Notes: a model not told the origin generated them from the sequence alone. Counted from the stretch's first letter, positions 49,560 to 61,230 are shown. The stretch is DNA of 62,000 bases from Chrysomallon squamiferum (GCA_012295275.1 CM022678.1:16060545-16122544), one strand, 5' to 3'. Translations and numbers: made by a program.

Positions 49560-50050
49560 TATTTAAAAAAAAAAAAAGAAAGGTGTTTATGTGTAGATAT
49601 ATTTATACAGGAAACACAAAGGGAAGTGTTCCAATTTTAAAAGATCTATAGAGATCGTTATAAAAGGCAGCCATTGAAGGATATCGATTTTTAAACATGA
49701 TTTCAGTTGAAATATACTTTGATGGAACATTGTTTTTAAATAATAACATTTAATAAGCTATATTTTTTCTTTAGTATTAAAACAAAATAATTTTTTGCTT
49801 TTTAAAAATAAAACAAGGAAACAAAGTCTAGTGAAATTACCTTGTTTGAAATTGAAGTGTCTTTTATATCATTTTGAATCAGTGGTCTTTATCGATTTAT
49901 TTATTAATTCCCTAATAAATAAGTAAGACATTAAATATCATTGCCGTTTTAATACACAGAAAGGAACAGATAGGCGATTTAGCTAATATTATAAATTAGA
50001 TATTTAACGTTAACAATATGTACCTCGTATATGCTTTTCTGATCAGTTAA

Positions 50051-50083
<33 letters not shown>

Positions 50084-50119
50084 CATACACTTATACATAT
50101 ATTTATTCCAGTTTCAATG

Positions 50120-50200
50120 AACTTCTTGGTCGACTGAAAAAAAAAAAAAAAAAAAAAAAAAAGAAGAATGAAGAAAAAAAAAAAGAAGAGAAAAAAGAAA
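50120..50200. repeat. Poly-A and GAA-rich tract
   Basis: A run of 24 A and then A/G-rich sequence. The interval 49562-51240 otherwise shows no gene. Confidence 0.9.
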
Positions 50201-51246
50201 AAGGAATAAAACATTTGATCACAACTACTACTACTGGTATCAATAATAATAATAATAATAATTCTCCACAGATAACAAAAACACACTGAATTTATTAACA
50301 CATTAATTGGTTACGGTCCATGAACACTGATATTATAAAACAAACAGTCAGTCAACGGTCTGTTTCAACCAAGCAGAAAATACAAATCGTAGATTATTTT
50401 TCTACTCACAAAAACCATCTTCACTTTATAAAATATTAACCTACGACATGACGCACACGTTTTACTGTTTTTTTCACCAATCAGCAGTGACGCGTGATGC
50501 TGATTTACTTTTCATTTATTCTGGTTTATGCCTTAATCAGTTTGATTCGCCCTCTTTTTAAACTCGTTTACCGTTGTAAATAAAATAACTGAATTTTGTG
50601 CCATACGAGTGACACCTGTCTGTAGATCTTAAAAAAAGAAAAAAAAAAAAAAAAACAAACACAGAAGATAATTTTCATAGTATACAAATAATGTTGACAT
50701 GTAACATCCAGATTTCACTTCATTTCATCTTCAATTTCAAGTTTCCTTAATATTTAAAACAAATTATATATGTATGCATTGGTTCACACAAATGAATACT
50801 TCCAACAATGAAAATATCTGAATAATAATAATAATAATAATAATCCAAAACATCATTTTACAATCACAGTCACTGAAAATAAATATAACATAAACACCAA
50901 AACACTTTTAAATTTTTCAACGCATTTTGAACCATTTCCGGCCTTAGCTCTTCAGCTTATGTAACAAATTTTGTGTAGTAAAACAATGCTGCCTGTGGGT
51001 AGGTACGCATACAAGATCACTCGCTGCTAATCAGAAATGATAATCGTTGAAGCGAGTTTCCTTCTCATTATATGAATGATCCTAAACAAAGTCTGATTTA
51101 TATAACCAGTCAAAAGTAAAAAGTGCATCGTTAAATATTTATTTATATTTTATTACTGATCTGTTTTCGATTAAAATATTCTCTTACGTCTCAACGAGTT
51201 TTAGTTAACTAGCCCAATTGTTCACACAGTATAATAAAATCTAAAC

Positions 51247-51960
51247 ACAAATCTGTTTCATCAATAATGTTTACTAACGTAATATGTTAGATCATCATTT
51301 GTCACAATATCAAAAACAGAAAAAAATAATAGAATTATTTCACGTACAAGGTAGGCAGTGTGTTAACTGGATTCGCACTACTTGCATTGATGGCGAAACT
51401 TGGATGACATTGTGTGTTTGATAACCTTATATAAATCGTGAAAAGACTTTTTTTCAATCGGTCAGTGCGTTTACCTTCTCGATCTGATGTCATTGTTCTT
51501 CAGCAGGAAAATCCAGTCGTTTAAGAAACAAAAAATAAACAAAAAAAACCCAAACAAAATAAACAAAACCAAAAAAAAAAAAAAAAAGAAAAGAAGAAAC
51601 AGGTTGTTTTTTGTTTTTGTTTCTTGAGGTGATTTTTTTTATTATTTTTTTTCTGAAATATTATATGAATTTAACGATGAATGCGATGATAAAATGAATA
51701 TATCTCTCAAAAGTCTGATGTATTTACATCATCAAATCATAAATAGAGTTCTAAACAGGATAATTTCCTAACCCCACCACGACTGCTGCTTCAAAAGATT
51801 TCTAAACGCTTTGTTTTCTATGGGAAGGTTCCTTTTTGTCATTGCTAGTGATGCTTGAACATTATTAATTCATTCGAACCGCTACACGCATTGTTGCTTG
51901 TTTATTGAATAAACAAGAGAATGTTCAAGCGAAGCTGAAATGAAGAGAAATTATTATTAT
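51247..51960 (+). repeat. 5' flank of the PAN-fibrinogen gene, copy 1 of a tandem duplication
   Basis: From ATCAATAATGTTTACTAACG to the end of GAAGCTGAAATGAAGAGAAA this region repeats at 61303-62000 in the same orientation, about 10.05 kb away. Differences are few, plus A-run length changes (51569-51586 versus 61624-61660). It ends about 335 bases upstream of the ATG at 52294. Confidence 0.9.
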
Positions 51961-52293
51961 TTTTTTTAATTGAATCTTTTTTTATCAGTAGCTTCTGGTT
52001 CAGAAAGAAATTGCCATCACAGTTGCTTTCTCACACGTCTACCAATTAGGTGCATCCAGTAATTTAATTTTCCTTCTCATTTTATAGTAATCTCTATGTG
52101 ATTAATATTAGAATATATTCAACAGCCGAGTACAGTTAACAAATTTTGATAGTATTCTTTGGTTTAATTTTTAATGTTTTTTTTTTTTTCAACTGACATC
52201 GTATGATTTAATCTTATTTCTGTATATTTTGAAAATTATTACTTTTTTTACTACAGATTTTTTAAAACTAATTATAATAAGGCTAAATAAGAA

Positions 52294-52590
52294 ATGGATT
52301 CAATAACGCGAATTGGTTTGATCTTTTTCGTTGGGATATTTTCAACGTCAACGAAAGATTGCTCAGAGAATTACGTTTTAACAAGGTTTTCGTAAACACA
52401 GTACCTGCAGAACTGGCGTCTGATGTTAGAAGTGACGTCAGTGAAATTGGCTGTGCTGTGGCGTGTTACAGACGCTATTCCGAGCAATGTAAAATGTTCT
52501 TCTACAATGAAAACTTCAAGAATTGTTCCATCTACGACACGTCTTTCAAGTGTATCACAAAAAAGGAGCAGCTTGGAGCTAAAGGTTTTG
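52294..52590 (+). CDS. Exon 1: signal peptide and PAN/apple domain (frameshifted)
   Basis: ATG at 52294 opens [20 protein letters not shown], a hydrophobic signal peptide, then [12 protein letters not shown] before the frame hits a stop. One frame over, the text continues [13 protein letters not shown] and a PAN-type cysteine pattern ([28 protein letters not shown]) to the donor TTG|GTAAGTAAG. One extra T in the TTTT run (52387-52390) would join the two frames. An upstream TTTTTACTACAG could be the end of a 5'UTR intron. Confidence 0.8.
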
Positions 52591-53269
52591 GTAAGTAAGA
52601 ACAAAAAATAGAACATTTCTTAAATAGGTAAAACAACAACAACAACAAGAGCAACCATGGCCGTCATTAGACTCTTTTTTAAATGAGTCGAAAATTGATG
52701 TCTTTGAAGTCAGTTATCTCTTTCATCGCAGTGATGTCGGTATACTTCAAATGGTATCGGTAGACATAAACGAATTTATTCAGTGGATATCGTTTCTATC
52801 GGAATAGATTATATCTATATCTCTATATATATATATATATACATAAAATCTATCCCTATTTGAATGATGACTTTGATTACCATAGACGTAACTACATTGA
52901 GGCAATTGAGGCAAATGCCTCATACCGAAATTAAGATTGGTTTTTTTAATACAAGATGTTATATATATCGGTCTGAAAGCAATTACAGTATTGATTTGTT
53001 AATTTCGAGGCATTTATTTATATATTATTTCTATACTTAAAACAGGTAAATTCTACTAAATCTGTTGTTTTATAACTTTATTAAATGTAAACTTTTCTAA
53101 TAATTTTGTTTCTTAACATTAGTTTTCTTTACAGGCAACATGAATAAAATAAAAATTTATATCACATACACACTGATAAATTCCATAAATTTCTTGTTAT
53201 TTAGATATGCATGTAGCAAGAGCTATGTTTTATCAGGAAATATATATAAATACTGAATATATCCTGATA

Positions 53270-53334
<65 letters not shown>

Positions 53335-53924
53335 TACATACATAAACTTCTTCCTCTACTGCTGTTTACTACAATCACTATTAATACCATTCCTACTACA
53401 CCTATATATTTATATATTTATATGCTACTTCTTTACTGTTTTGTTTATTTAGATCATAAACGATGATTTCAAGAAAAGATTTCATTTTAAAATGCGCTAC
53501 AAGCAATAGTTCCATTAATATTAATATTATTATTATTACATGCAGCAGTAGTAGTAGAGTTGGTAGCAGAAATAGAATATTAATAGTAGAACTAGCAGTA
53601 GTAATAGTAGTAATAGTAGGAATGGCATTTATAGTGGTACTAATAGTCAGTGATAGTAGTAACAGTAGTCGTAGTAGTAGTAATCATAATATATAGTGCT
53701 AGTGATGCTATATCTAATGATTATTATTATTATTATTATTACTGTTACTATTATTATTATTAGTAGTAGTAGTAGTAGTAGTATTATCATAATTATTATT
53801 ATTATTGTGCTGTTGTTGTTTCTGTGATTATTTGTTGTTGTTGTGATAGTAGTAACAGTAGTCGTAGTAGTAGTAATCATAATAAATAGTGCTAGTGATG
53901 TTATATCTAATTATTATTATTAAA

Positions 53925-53968
<44 letters not shown>

Positions 53969-53988
53969 TGTTACTGTTACTATTATTA

Positions 53989-54042
<54 letters not shown>

Positions 54043-54351
54043 GAGTTGTTGTTGTTGTTTACTTACTTTTAACACAGTTTCCTGGAAGAACTCGAATGTA
54101 CAAGAATGTTTTGACTGGCCACAAACGGCAGGAATCCATGTTGTGAATATTTCTGGACAATCAGCTGTCCTAGGCTATTACGACGCCCAGAAGTGGTTGG
54201 TAGGTACAATATATACCTTGCACGAAAAATTCTCAAAAAGTAGGTGCTATAATATAAACGAAGAATCAAAAATTCAAAAATAGTTATGTGTGTTTGGCTG
54301 TATGTGTACATGCAATTTTTTGTATTCGTTGACTCCATCGTACCTTCTTGT

Positions 54352-54412
<61 letters not shown>

Positions 54413-57400
54413 TAACGAGCTAAAAGTAACTGTGCATAATTAATAATCAAATGCAAGGCCTGTCCGTGATAAGTGATCAAACCATCATACTGTAAACGTT
54501 GAATAACGTTCGCCTTGATGTCTGAACAGTACACTGTCCCAGTCTTGTCGTCTAAAACTTAGATTTCGTTGACACCATGTTAAGCGAGCCTGATAAACAG
54601 ACGTTGAAGTAAAAGTGGGCATCTGGGTTGTAGTCGGGACCGGATGTTGTTTTCCCGTAGCCGATTCCGTACCGTCCTGGCAGTAATTGGTCTGAACCCA
54701 GAAATGTTTGAAGCTGACAAGCTGGCTGTTTGGAACCGATTTCGTAAATGAACCAATCGAATATGGTTACCATGTCAAAGTGACGTCATACGCGGACTGC
54801 CCGCCCTTGGCAAGTCGTGGGTGTCGCCCTCTTGTTGATAACGACTCCATAAACATTTTATCGTGTTTCCGTTTAACTTCGTTTTGAGCCATTCCAGCCT
54901 GCAGAATACCAACGACGCGAAGACGTTAGTTTTCGGAAAGACGTGGCATGACGTAATTTTTGTTTTCTGTTAAACAGACGTGTTTTTCAGAGTTGCAAAT
55001 GGTTAAGCAATCATTGTTGATTTTTATTTTCAAAAACAACGTGTGTGTGTATTATATGGGCCGAAAACAGTCAAAACACAAAATTGTGCACTCTACATGA
55101 AATGCATGTGCGAGAAGTGAATTATGACCTCAAAATTGAAGACAATGTTTTCATGAATAATTATTGATTTTTCCTTTTTCTAATTCTGAAACATTATGTC
55201 AGTTACTTTTTTCCGTTAGAATATATACATTCATCGACGCACGCGTACATACGCATCTATAAAACGTTCAGTTTGTGAATTTTCACTTTCTTATTTAGTA
55301 AACAATATTTCCATAGAAAGACATTCTTAATCATTAAATACAGCGATGTAATAGTATAACTTTAACTTATTAATTTTATATTTTATGTGCAATATTCTAT
55401 ATTCCGTAACTCTGGTTTCTTGCTTTATATTTTAAATATTTATAAACCATTGTCTATTTTTCGGTACAGTGTGTTATGTTTCAGTTTGATATATTAATGT
55501 GTCTTTTTCGTATTAATGTATTTTATTTTTATGTTTCACGTTTTATTAAATATTCACTGGTATTTGCAACATCATTGTTATCCGTTTCATTTATTAATCT
55601 CTAGTTTATAGATTACTCTTTGTGTGTTATTCCTAAAATTAGTTTTACATTCCAGTCTAATTTTTTTGTCTGTTCAGAGTCATGATTAAACCATTTTGTC
55701 CATTTTGAGTACCTTCACATCATATTACCATAAACAAATTCCTATTATTTCATTGTTATAATTATTATTGTTGTCGGCGATTTTTTAAAACATATCATTC
55801 TTCTTTTTTTCTTACTCTTTTTATAAAAATTATTGTTCTGTTGTTCTATATAAGTAATTAATGGCGCTTTCTTTTCGTTTCAGTGTCGACAATTCCAATA
55901 AAAATGTTGCTAGGTACAGGTTATCCTCTCACAATAAGTTATTATTTGTTTCAGCTTATTCTCTTTGGGCGTTGTTTAGAATTTTAAGAATTCTGGGTGA
56001 ATCAATAACGGTTAAATACATTCTGTTTTGATTTAATTAATTCTGTTTCATTCATTATTTTTTTTACTGTTTCCTTTGTGCAAGGAAATAGCCTGTGTCC
56101 GGATAAATGATTTACATACTATGAATAGTTTCGTTTGTTGCTGCTAGTATTATTGTTGCCGATCTTTGGTGATGTCGGCGCTGTTGTTGTTGATGTTATA
56201 TTTTCATAATTCTTTTGTTGGTACTATCGTTTGTATATATTAGTAACGCTTGAGGTATAAAACATTATTTTGCTTCTGCGATCATGTAAAAGAAACTCTA
56301 GTTCAAAACTAATTTTTTAAAGAGTTTTTAATTCTTAAACGCATATTCATCATTTTCTTATTGTTTATTTTATCTTTATTTTTCTTCTTCTGATTATTAT
56401 TTATTTATTTATTTACTTTTCATTTTTTTTTGTTTCAAGAAAATGTAAATAACTCGTTAATGCAAAGACAAATGTAAATAACTGTTACTGTTAGCAAATA
56501 ATAAAAAGACAAATGTAAATAACTCGTTAATGTAAAGACAAATGTAAATAATTGTTACTGTTAGCAATAATAAAAATACAAATATAAATAACGTTTGTTA
56601 AATAATGTAAAGACAAATGTAAATAACTCTTCCTGTTAACAAATAATAAAAATAAAAAGGTAAATATCGCAATAATACCGAAAGTGTTACTCGTTTCTTT
56701 TTCTTTCTTTCCCGAAAACAAATTCGACAAATATTATTAAAAGTTTAAGAAATAAATAAAACTATTTTCAGTAGTATATAACTTTACGTTGAAATAAAAG
56801 TATTTAGCTGTCATTCAAAACTTGTTTCTAACTAAATCGGATTTCCTGCCGACTGAATGCCGTTCGCCTCCCGAGATCTATCAAGTACTAAAATATAAAC
56901 GATCAGTAAATCGAATATCTCTCCAAACCGAACTTTTCAACGTCGTCTCAACACTTTTTATAAGTAGCATAATTTATAGTCGTGCTAAGGGAGGTAACTC
57001 GTGATAAAAAATGATGTGTCTTATATCTGTGTTCTCTCCCTTATATTATTTATTTATGCTGTTTCTGAAAGCTTTTTTCATTTAATTTGCATCTTTTTTC
57101 TTTTTTTCTTTCTTGTTTGTACTTTTTAATGATCTTTAAGAATAGTTAATCTGTTTACCAGTTAATGGATTTATTTTTCTACTACAGCATGTAATCATCT
57201 ATCAATCTTTCCTAACCGTAGAACATAAACAGAAAAGTTAAATTCGTAAATTGATTTGTTATCTCAGGTTATTCAAAGACGTATTGACGGAACAGAAGAA
57301 TTTAACAGAACTTGGATAGAGTATGAAAATGGTTTTGGAAACGTGACAAATGAATTTTGGCTAGGTGAAGTATTACAACATATTTAGAGATGAAAAACAA

Positions 57401-58483
57401 TTGATTATAATATGAATTTTTATATATCCTTCTTTTTGTGCGTAAACTATTGACTAATTACGTTCATTATTATCAAACATATTAGTATTATTACCAATAG
57501 CATTATTATCAGTATCATCATCATTATCAGTATCGTTAATATCAGCTTTATAATTATTATCAACAACATTATTATTATCGTTTTCATCATTTTCATCATC
57601 TTCATCACCTGTATCATCGACAATATCATTATCTTCATCGCCTTTACCATCATAGTCTTTATCCATAACGTGGCTATTTCCTGTATTTTTTCTGATGCAG
57701 TTTGTGTTTTGTTTTTCCCATTCCAGGAAACAAGTACATACACCTGCTGACTCGTGAGAGACCATTTGAAATTGAGATAAATGTTGAGGACTCTGATGGT
57801 AAAACGGCGGTAATCAAATATGGTTTATTTTCTATATCAGACGACACAGATAAATACAGACTGAAACTGGAGGGTCGGACTAGCAATGCTGAGGGTAAGT
57901 GTTTTACTTTCCGACTTGAGAATTTCATACCTAAATATCTGCATACCGAGCTACTTAATGATAGGTAGATTATATAGATAGACAGATAGACTGACAAACA
58001 GACAGACAGATAGGTAGACAGATTGATAGGGAGATAGACATCTAAACTCTCAGACAGTTAGTTAGCTATGTAGCTAGACAGATAGATAGATAGGTAGATA
58101 GATACATATACACACATCATACAACACATACCTTTATACATACACACAGATACACATACAAAGGTACGTTGAATCAGAAACCTTAATAACCGAGTGAGTA
58201 ATTGTAATACTTTGTTTTTTTATTTGTTTGTTTGTCTATTTGTAAAAAATTCAGATGATTGTTTGAGCTATGTTAGAAACCTGCAGTTTAGTACTACTGG
58301 TGTCGACAATGACCGGTATGTAGAGGTGGACTGTGCTGTCAGGTTTGGTGGAGGATGGTGGTACGCAAGATGTGTGTATTGCGCACTCAATTCAAAGTAC
58401 TTAGACGGTGGAATGTATGTAAACTGGTCAACATTTTCCAGACGATTAGCTCGAACTGAAATGAAAATAAAACCAAGAGGACT

Positions 58484-58487
<4 letters not shown>
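52294..58487 (+). CDS. PAN/apple plus fibrinogen C-terminal domain protein, five exons
   Basis: Five exons join in consistent phase: 52294-52590, 54078-54199, 57268-57364, 57727-57894, 58255-58487. The product would be a secreted protein of about 305 residues: signal peptide, PAN/apple domain, then a fibrinogen-related domain (FReD). FReD proteins are lectin-like or pattern-recognition molecules; in molluscs many are linked to immunity, and PAN domains bind proteins or sugars. The FReD is recognisable by [42 protein letters not shown] (probable calcium site), GGGWWYARC and TEMKIKP. The second FReD cysteine (usual YCDM) is replaced by YYDA and several residues before the tryptophan are missing. 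Exon 1 has a one-base frameshift in TTTT at 52387-52390. It may be a sequencing error or a real lesion. Confidence 0.85.
52591..54077 (+). other. Intron 1 of the PAN-fibrinogen gene
   Basis: Contains a TA run (52826-52840), a short piece reading ACGTAACTACATTGAGGCAA-TTGAGGCAAATGCCTCA that looks like a transposon end, a CA run (53285-53330) and long TTA/TAG repeats (53520-54045). No exon seen. Confidence 0.8.
54078..54199 (+). CDS. Exon 2: start of the fibrinogen domain
   Basis: Acceptor TTAACACAG, donor TTG|GTAGGT. Completes a split codon from exon 1 (phase 1) and ends in phase 0. Encodes [40 protein letters not shown]. The Cys of ECFDW is the first conserved FReD cysteine; its usual partner is a tyrosine here. 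Confidence 0.85.
54354..54411. repeat. TA microsatellite in intron 2
   Basis: Pure TA for about 58 bp, directly downstream (minus sense) of the Tc1 relic. Confidence 0.97.
54445..54920 (-). pseudogene. Decayed Tc1/mariner transposase relic, antisense in intron 2
   Basis: Read on the minus strand in three shifting frames, Tc1 transposase landmarks appear in the right order: [15 protein letters not shown] (first helix-turn-helix), [49 protein letters not shown] (second helix-turn-helix), [15 protein letters not shown] and a [11 protein letters not shown] stretch matching the W-GIS-hGRT region. Frameshifts, stops and an internal deletion before the catalytic aspartates make it inactive. The 74-codon open frame at 54552-54773 is a shadow of this relic. 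The local GC content is above that of the intron around it. Confidence 0.8.
54921..57267 (+). other. Rest of intron 2 of the PAN-fibrinogen gene
   Basis: AT-rich, few repeats apart from the tandem unit at 56440-56650. A cryptic acceptor/donor pair near 55885-55911 was noted but contains a stop. No coding exon seen. Confidence 0.75.
56440..56650. repeat. Tandem repeat of ~70-bp unit, about three copies
   Basis: AAATGTAAATAACTCGTTAA and TGTTACTGTTAGCAAATAAT-AAAAA recur with about 70-bp spacing; the third copy is diverged. Confidence 0.85.
57268..57364 (+). CDS. Exon 3: fibrinogen domain core
   Basis: Acceptor TTATCTCAG and donor CTAG|GTGAAG. Encodes [32 protein letters not shown] and one base of the Gly codon. 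The strongest match to the FReD consensus (WTVIQRR..GS.DF.R.W..Y..GFG....EFWLG). Confidence 0.93.
57365..58254 (+). other. Introns 3 and 4 of the PAN-fibrinogen gene (around exon 4)
   Basis: Intron 3 (57365-57726) is rich in ATT/ATC triplets (57460-57660). Intron 4 (57895-58254) has GATA/GACA units (57960-58110). No coding content outside exon 4. Confidence 0.85.
57727..57894 (+). CDS. Exon 4: fibrinogen domain middle
   Basis: Acceptor CATTCCAG, donor GAGG|GTAAGT. Encodes (G)[55 protein letters not shown]. Matches the LT..... L.V.....G....A.Y..F.......Y.L region of FReD. Phase 1 at both ends. Confidence 0.9.
58255..58487 (+). CDS. Exon 5: fibrinogen domain C terminus
   Basis: Acceptor AAATTCAG. 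Encodes (D)[38 protein letters not shown] and the end [11 protein letters not shown], then TAG. DND matches the calcium-site position of FReD; the DCA..WW..C cysteine pair is kept. An extra cysteine (CVYC) is present. The stop codon runs straight into an 85-bp GA repeat, so the 3'UTR starts with it. An AATAAA at 58869-58874 is a possible polyadenylation signal. Confidence 0.92.

Positions 58488-58572
<85 letters not shown>
58488..58572. repeat. GA microsatellite abutting the stop codon
   Basis: About 85 bp of GA beginning directly after the TAG of exon 5. Confidence 0.97.
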
Positions 58573-58574
<2 letters not shown>

Positions 58575-58627
58575 TTACAGTCAGTAATATTTACACATAC
58601 GTTGTTATGCTTATTTTTATGTTTACG

Positions 58628-58735
58628 ATGTAAGAGGGATAACTCTAGTGATAAGAAAACAACTATTATGTAGTTTTCTCTTAACAGTATGATATAAGGG
58701 GGATAACTCTAGTCATAAGAGAATATTCAACGATA
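58628..58735. repeat. Two-copy tandem repeat of ~55 bp
   Basis: GATGTAAGAGGGATAACTCT-AGTGATAAGA and GATATAAGGGGGATAACTCT-AGTCATAAGA. It lies in the presumed 3'UTR or downstream flank. Confidence 0.75.
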
Positions 58736-58939
58736 TTCAACATCGGTATTCAACGTACGTTTAAAGAATGCTAATACATACAGTAAAATTTTACATGCGT
58801 TCGTTTTGTCTCTGCTTCTATGTAAAGTTGTTACCAAAAAGTGTTAATAACAACAACACACAGTCAAGAATAAAATAAGAAGAAAAAAGTATAGTAGTCT
58901 ATTTCATTTTGTTAAAGGGTAGTAGTTATTATTTTCTGC

Positions 58940-59470
58940 GAACATGTATGTATGTATGTATGTATATATGTATGTATATATATATGTATACATACACACA
59001 TACACACATACTCACACACATATATACATATACACAGCTTTTTAAACTTTTCCATATGTAATTTTATAATTTTATGAGAATTCTCCTACATCAGAATGTA
59101 CATGTGTGTGTATGCATCTGTGAGTTTATCTGGGTTTTGTGTACGTTTCTAACGTGTGTTTGTGTCTGTGTTTGTATGTGTCTGTTCTAATACATGTACA
59201 TAAATACATGAACACACATAACCACACACATACTCACACACATATGTATGTATGTATGTATATAGCCACACAAACAAAACGCAAATGAGATGAATTCACA
59301 GACGCATACATACACACACATATAAACACACACACACACAAACACAAACATACAGATCACATACACATGTTCTTGTATATATTTCTGTGTGTGCATTTAT
59401 GTGTGTGTTTCTATTCACTTGTGTTGTGTTTGAAGCTTGTATGTGTGTGTCTGCACTGCGTGTGTACTGT
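58940..59470. repeat. TATG, CA and TG degenerate microsatellites
   Basis: TATG units (58945-58990), CA tracts and TG-rich sequence to about 59470. No gene seen between here and 59900. Confidence 0.85.
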
Positions 59471-59905
59471 ACCAAAAATGTTTGCAGAAAGTGTATGTCA
59501 TGAAGATCACTATAAAAGGTTATAGTGAGTTCACTTAAACACGTAACACATTAAACTCTAATTAGTAAATAAATCAAGTAATACAGTTTTAAAATGTTTT
59601 AATAAAGCAATCAATTAATTTATCAATCAAAAAGCTTTATTAATTAACCAGTCAGCCAGTGTTAATATTAAAATTTAACCATCGACAGCATTATTAATGA
59701 AGCAATCAAACATTACCATTTAAAAGTTTATTTTTATCAATCTGTAGTAACATTAATAACTGTTACTTTCAGAACTGATAATAAAATTTAATAATAAATC
59801 ACAACACTGTAACGTCATTATGGCCTTTGACAGTTTAAACATCCCAAAATGTTTTCGTATCATATTTTCATCACGTTGTTCGGCTACAGTTTTAGAACTT
59901 TAAGT

Positions 59906-60021
59906 TTAGAATATGACTCCACATCCCGTGGATCCGGTGGTCCTTGGAGTGGTAAAACTGTGGTTATTTGGTCTAACTACAGGAGGTTTGGACATTGGTA
60001 TGCCTACGATTGGTACACTTT
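59906..60021 (-). CDS. Candidate terminal exon of an unidentified minus-strand gene
   Basis: On the minus strand TATTTATTTTCAG is a good acceptor, followed by 37 open codons to TAA: SVPIVGIPMSKPPVVRPNNH then SFTTPRTTGSTGCGVIF. The composition (Pro, Thr, Val) is coding-like and the GC content is above that of its surroundings. No homologue is recognised and no upstream exon was found, so it may be chance. Confidence 0.25.
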
Positions 60022-60059
60022 CTGAAAATAAATATAACAGTAATAGAACTAATTAATCA

Positions 60060-60260
60060 TGGTAGGTATCAGTAGTATCAGTAGTAGTAGTGGTAGTTGT
60101 AGCAGCAGTAATAGTAGTAATAATAATAATTTTGTTGTAGTAGTAGTAGCAGTATAACAGGTAATATAATAACAAAATTGTAACAGAATAAAATCATTAC
60201 ATAATAACAGATGTAGTTGTTATGATAATAACACAAGTTGAATAATAATAATAATAATAA
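60060..60260. repeat. TAG and AAT trinucleotide tracts
   Basis: Degenerate TAG and AAT units in AT-rich sequence. Confidence 0.85.
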
Positions 60261-60845
60261 CAGTAATGATAAGAGCAGTTTAAAATATTTTTAATTACCT
60301 GAAAAAAGTATAAATTTCTTTATATAATTATGTAATGAAAACAAGTTATTTAAAATCATCAGAAAAGAAACGAATGTTAATAGACTGGTATGCCTACAAA
60401 GAATAAAATTAAAATAAAAACAAATTAAACGACACATTTATTTATATAATGTACGCAGATTTCTCTCGTTAGTCAGTTTGATTTTCGGTAATCTCGCCAT
60501 GAAGGAAAACCTGCGTGAGACTGCGAGAGCTAACCCTTCCCTCTTTGAGAGTGTATTGTAATTAGAAAGAATTAGCGCTAAGAATAATAACTAATAAATA
60601 ACTAAATAAGCAAGCAATAGTAGAAGATAAGTAACCTTTTAATAAAAACAAGGACGTATAACGAAGAAAAAATACTCTATTTTCTTTATTTGATATTAAG
60701 AACAAAATAATTTAGTTTTTAGTTATGTACTTTTTTGTCCGAGAAAACTAATTAGAATGATAAACAATAATTTAGAAATTTTAGTTTTTCCCGCCCATTT
60801 ACTGCCATTTCCATTCCATAAGCATTCCAGCGTGAGGTAAGCATA

Positions 60846-60846
60846 A

Positions 60847-60920
<74 letters not shown>

Positions 60921-60955
60921 TAATAATATTAATAATAAAAATAAATATTATTATT
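60846..60955. repeat. AAT trinucleotide repeat
   Basis: About 75 bp of AAT followed by GAT/AAT variants. Confidence 0.95.
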
Positions 60956-60956
60956 A

Positions 60957-61095
60957 TGTTGAATTTTCTTTTTTCGTTAATGCTTCGATTTTTGAAGCTG
61001 TAAATTTTATTTTATTTCTTTCTTCTTCTTTTGATTTAAAAAAAAAATCTAGCCAAGTATAGATATCTCTATGAGTATGTTTTTGCCAGAGTAAA
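60957..61095 (+). repeat. Dispersed repeat, copy matching 35728-35880
   Basis: TTGAATTTTCTTTTTTCGTT, AATGCTTCGATT, TAGCCAAGTATAGATA and CTCTATGAGTATGTTTT in the same order as at 35728-35880. Confidence 0.65.
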
Positions 61096-61102
61096 TTCTC
61101 CT

Positions 61103-61107
<5 letters not shown>

Positions 61108-61140
<33 letters not shown>

Positions 61141-61176
61141 ATATATACACACACAGAGATAGAGAGAGAGTAAAAG

Positions 61177-61208
<32 letters not shown>

Positions 61209-61230
61209 TGAGATAGTAATATACATATAC

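Noticed and set aside
52850-52960. Segment with GAGGCAATTGAGGCAAATGC in intron 1
   Set aside because: It resembles a transposon end, but the other end was not found, so no element was called.
54552-54773. Minus-strand open frame of 73 codons starting [12 protein letters not shown]
   Set aside because: The meaningful reading is a Tc1 transposase relic in neighbouring frames; this frame is a shadow.
55885-55914. Possible micro-exon in intron 2 (TTTCAG before, GTACAG after)
   Set aside because: It contains an in-frame stop in the phase needed and adds nothing to the fibrinogen domain.
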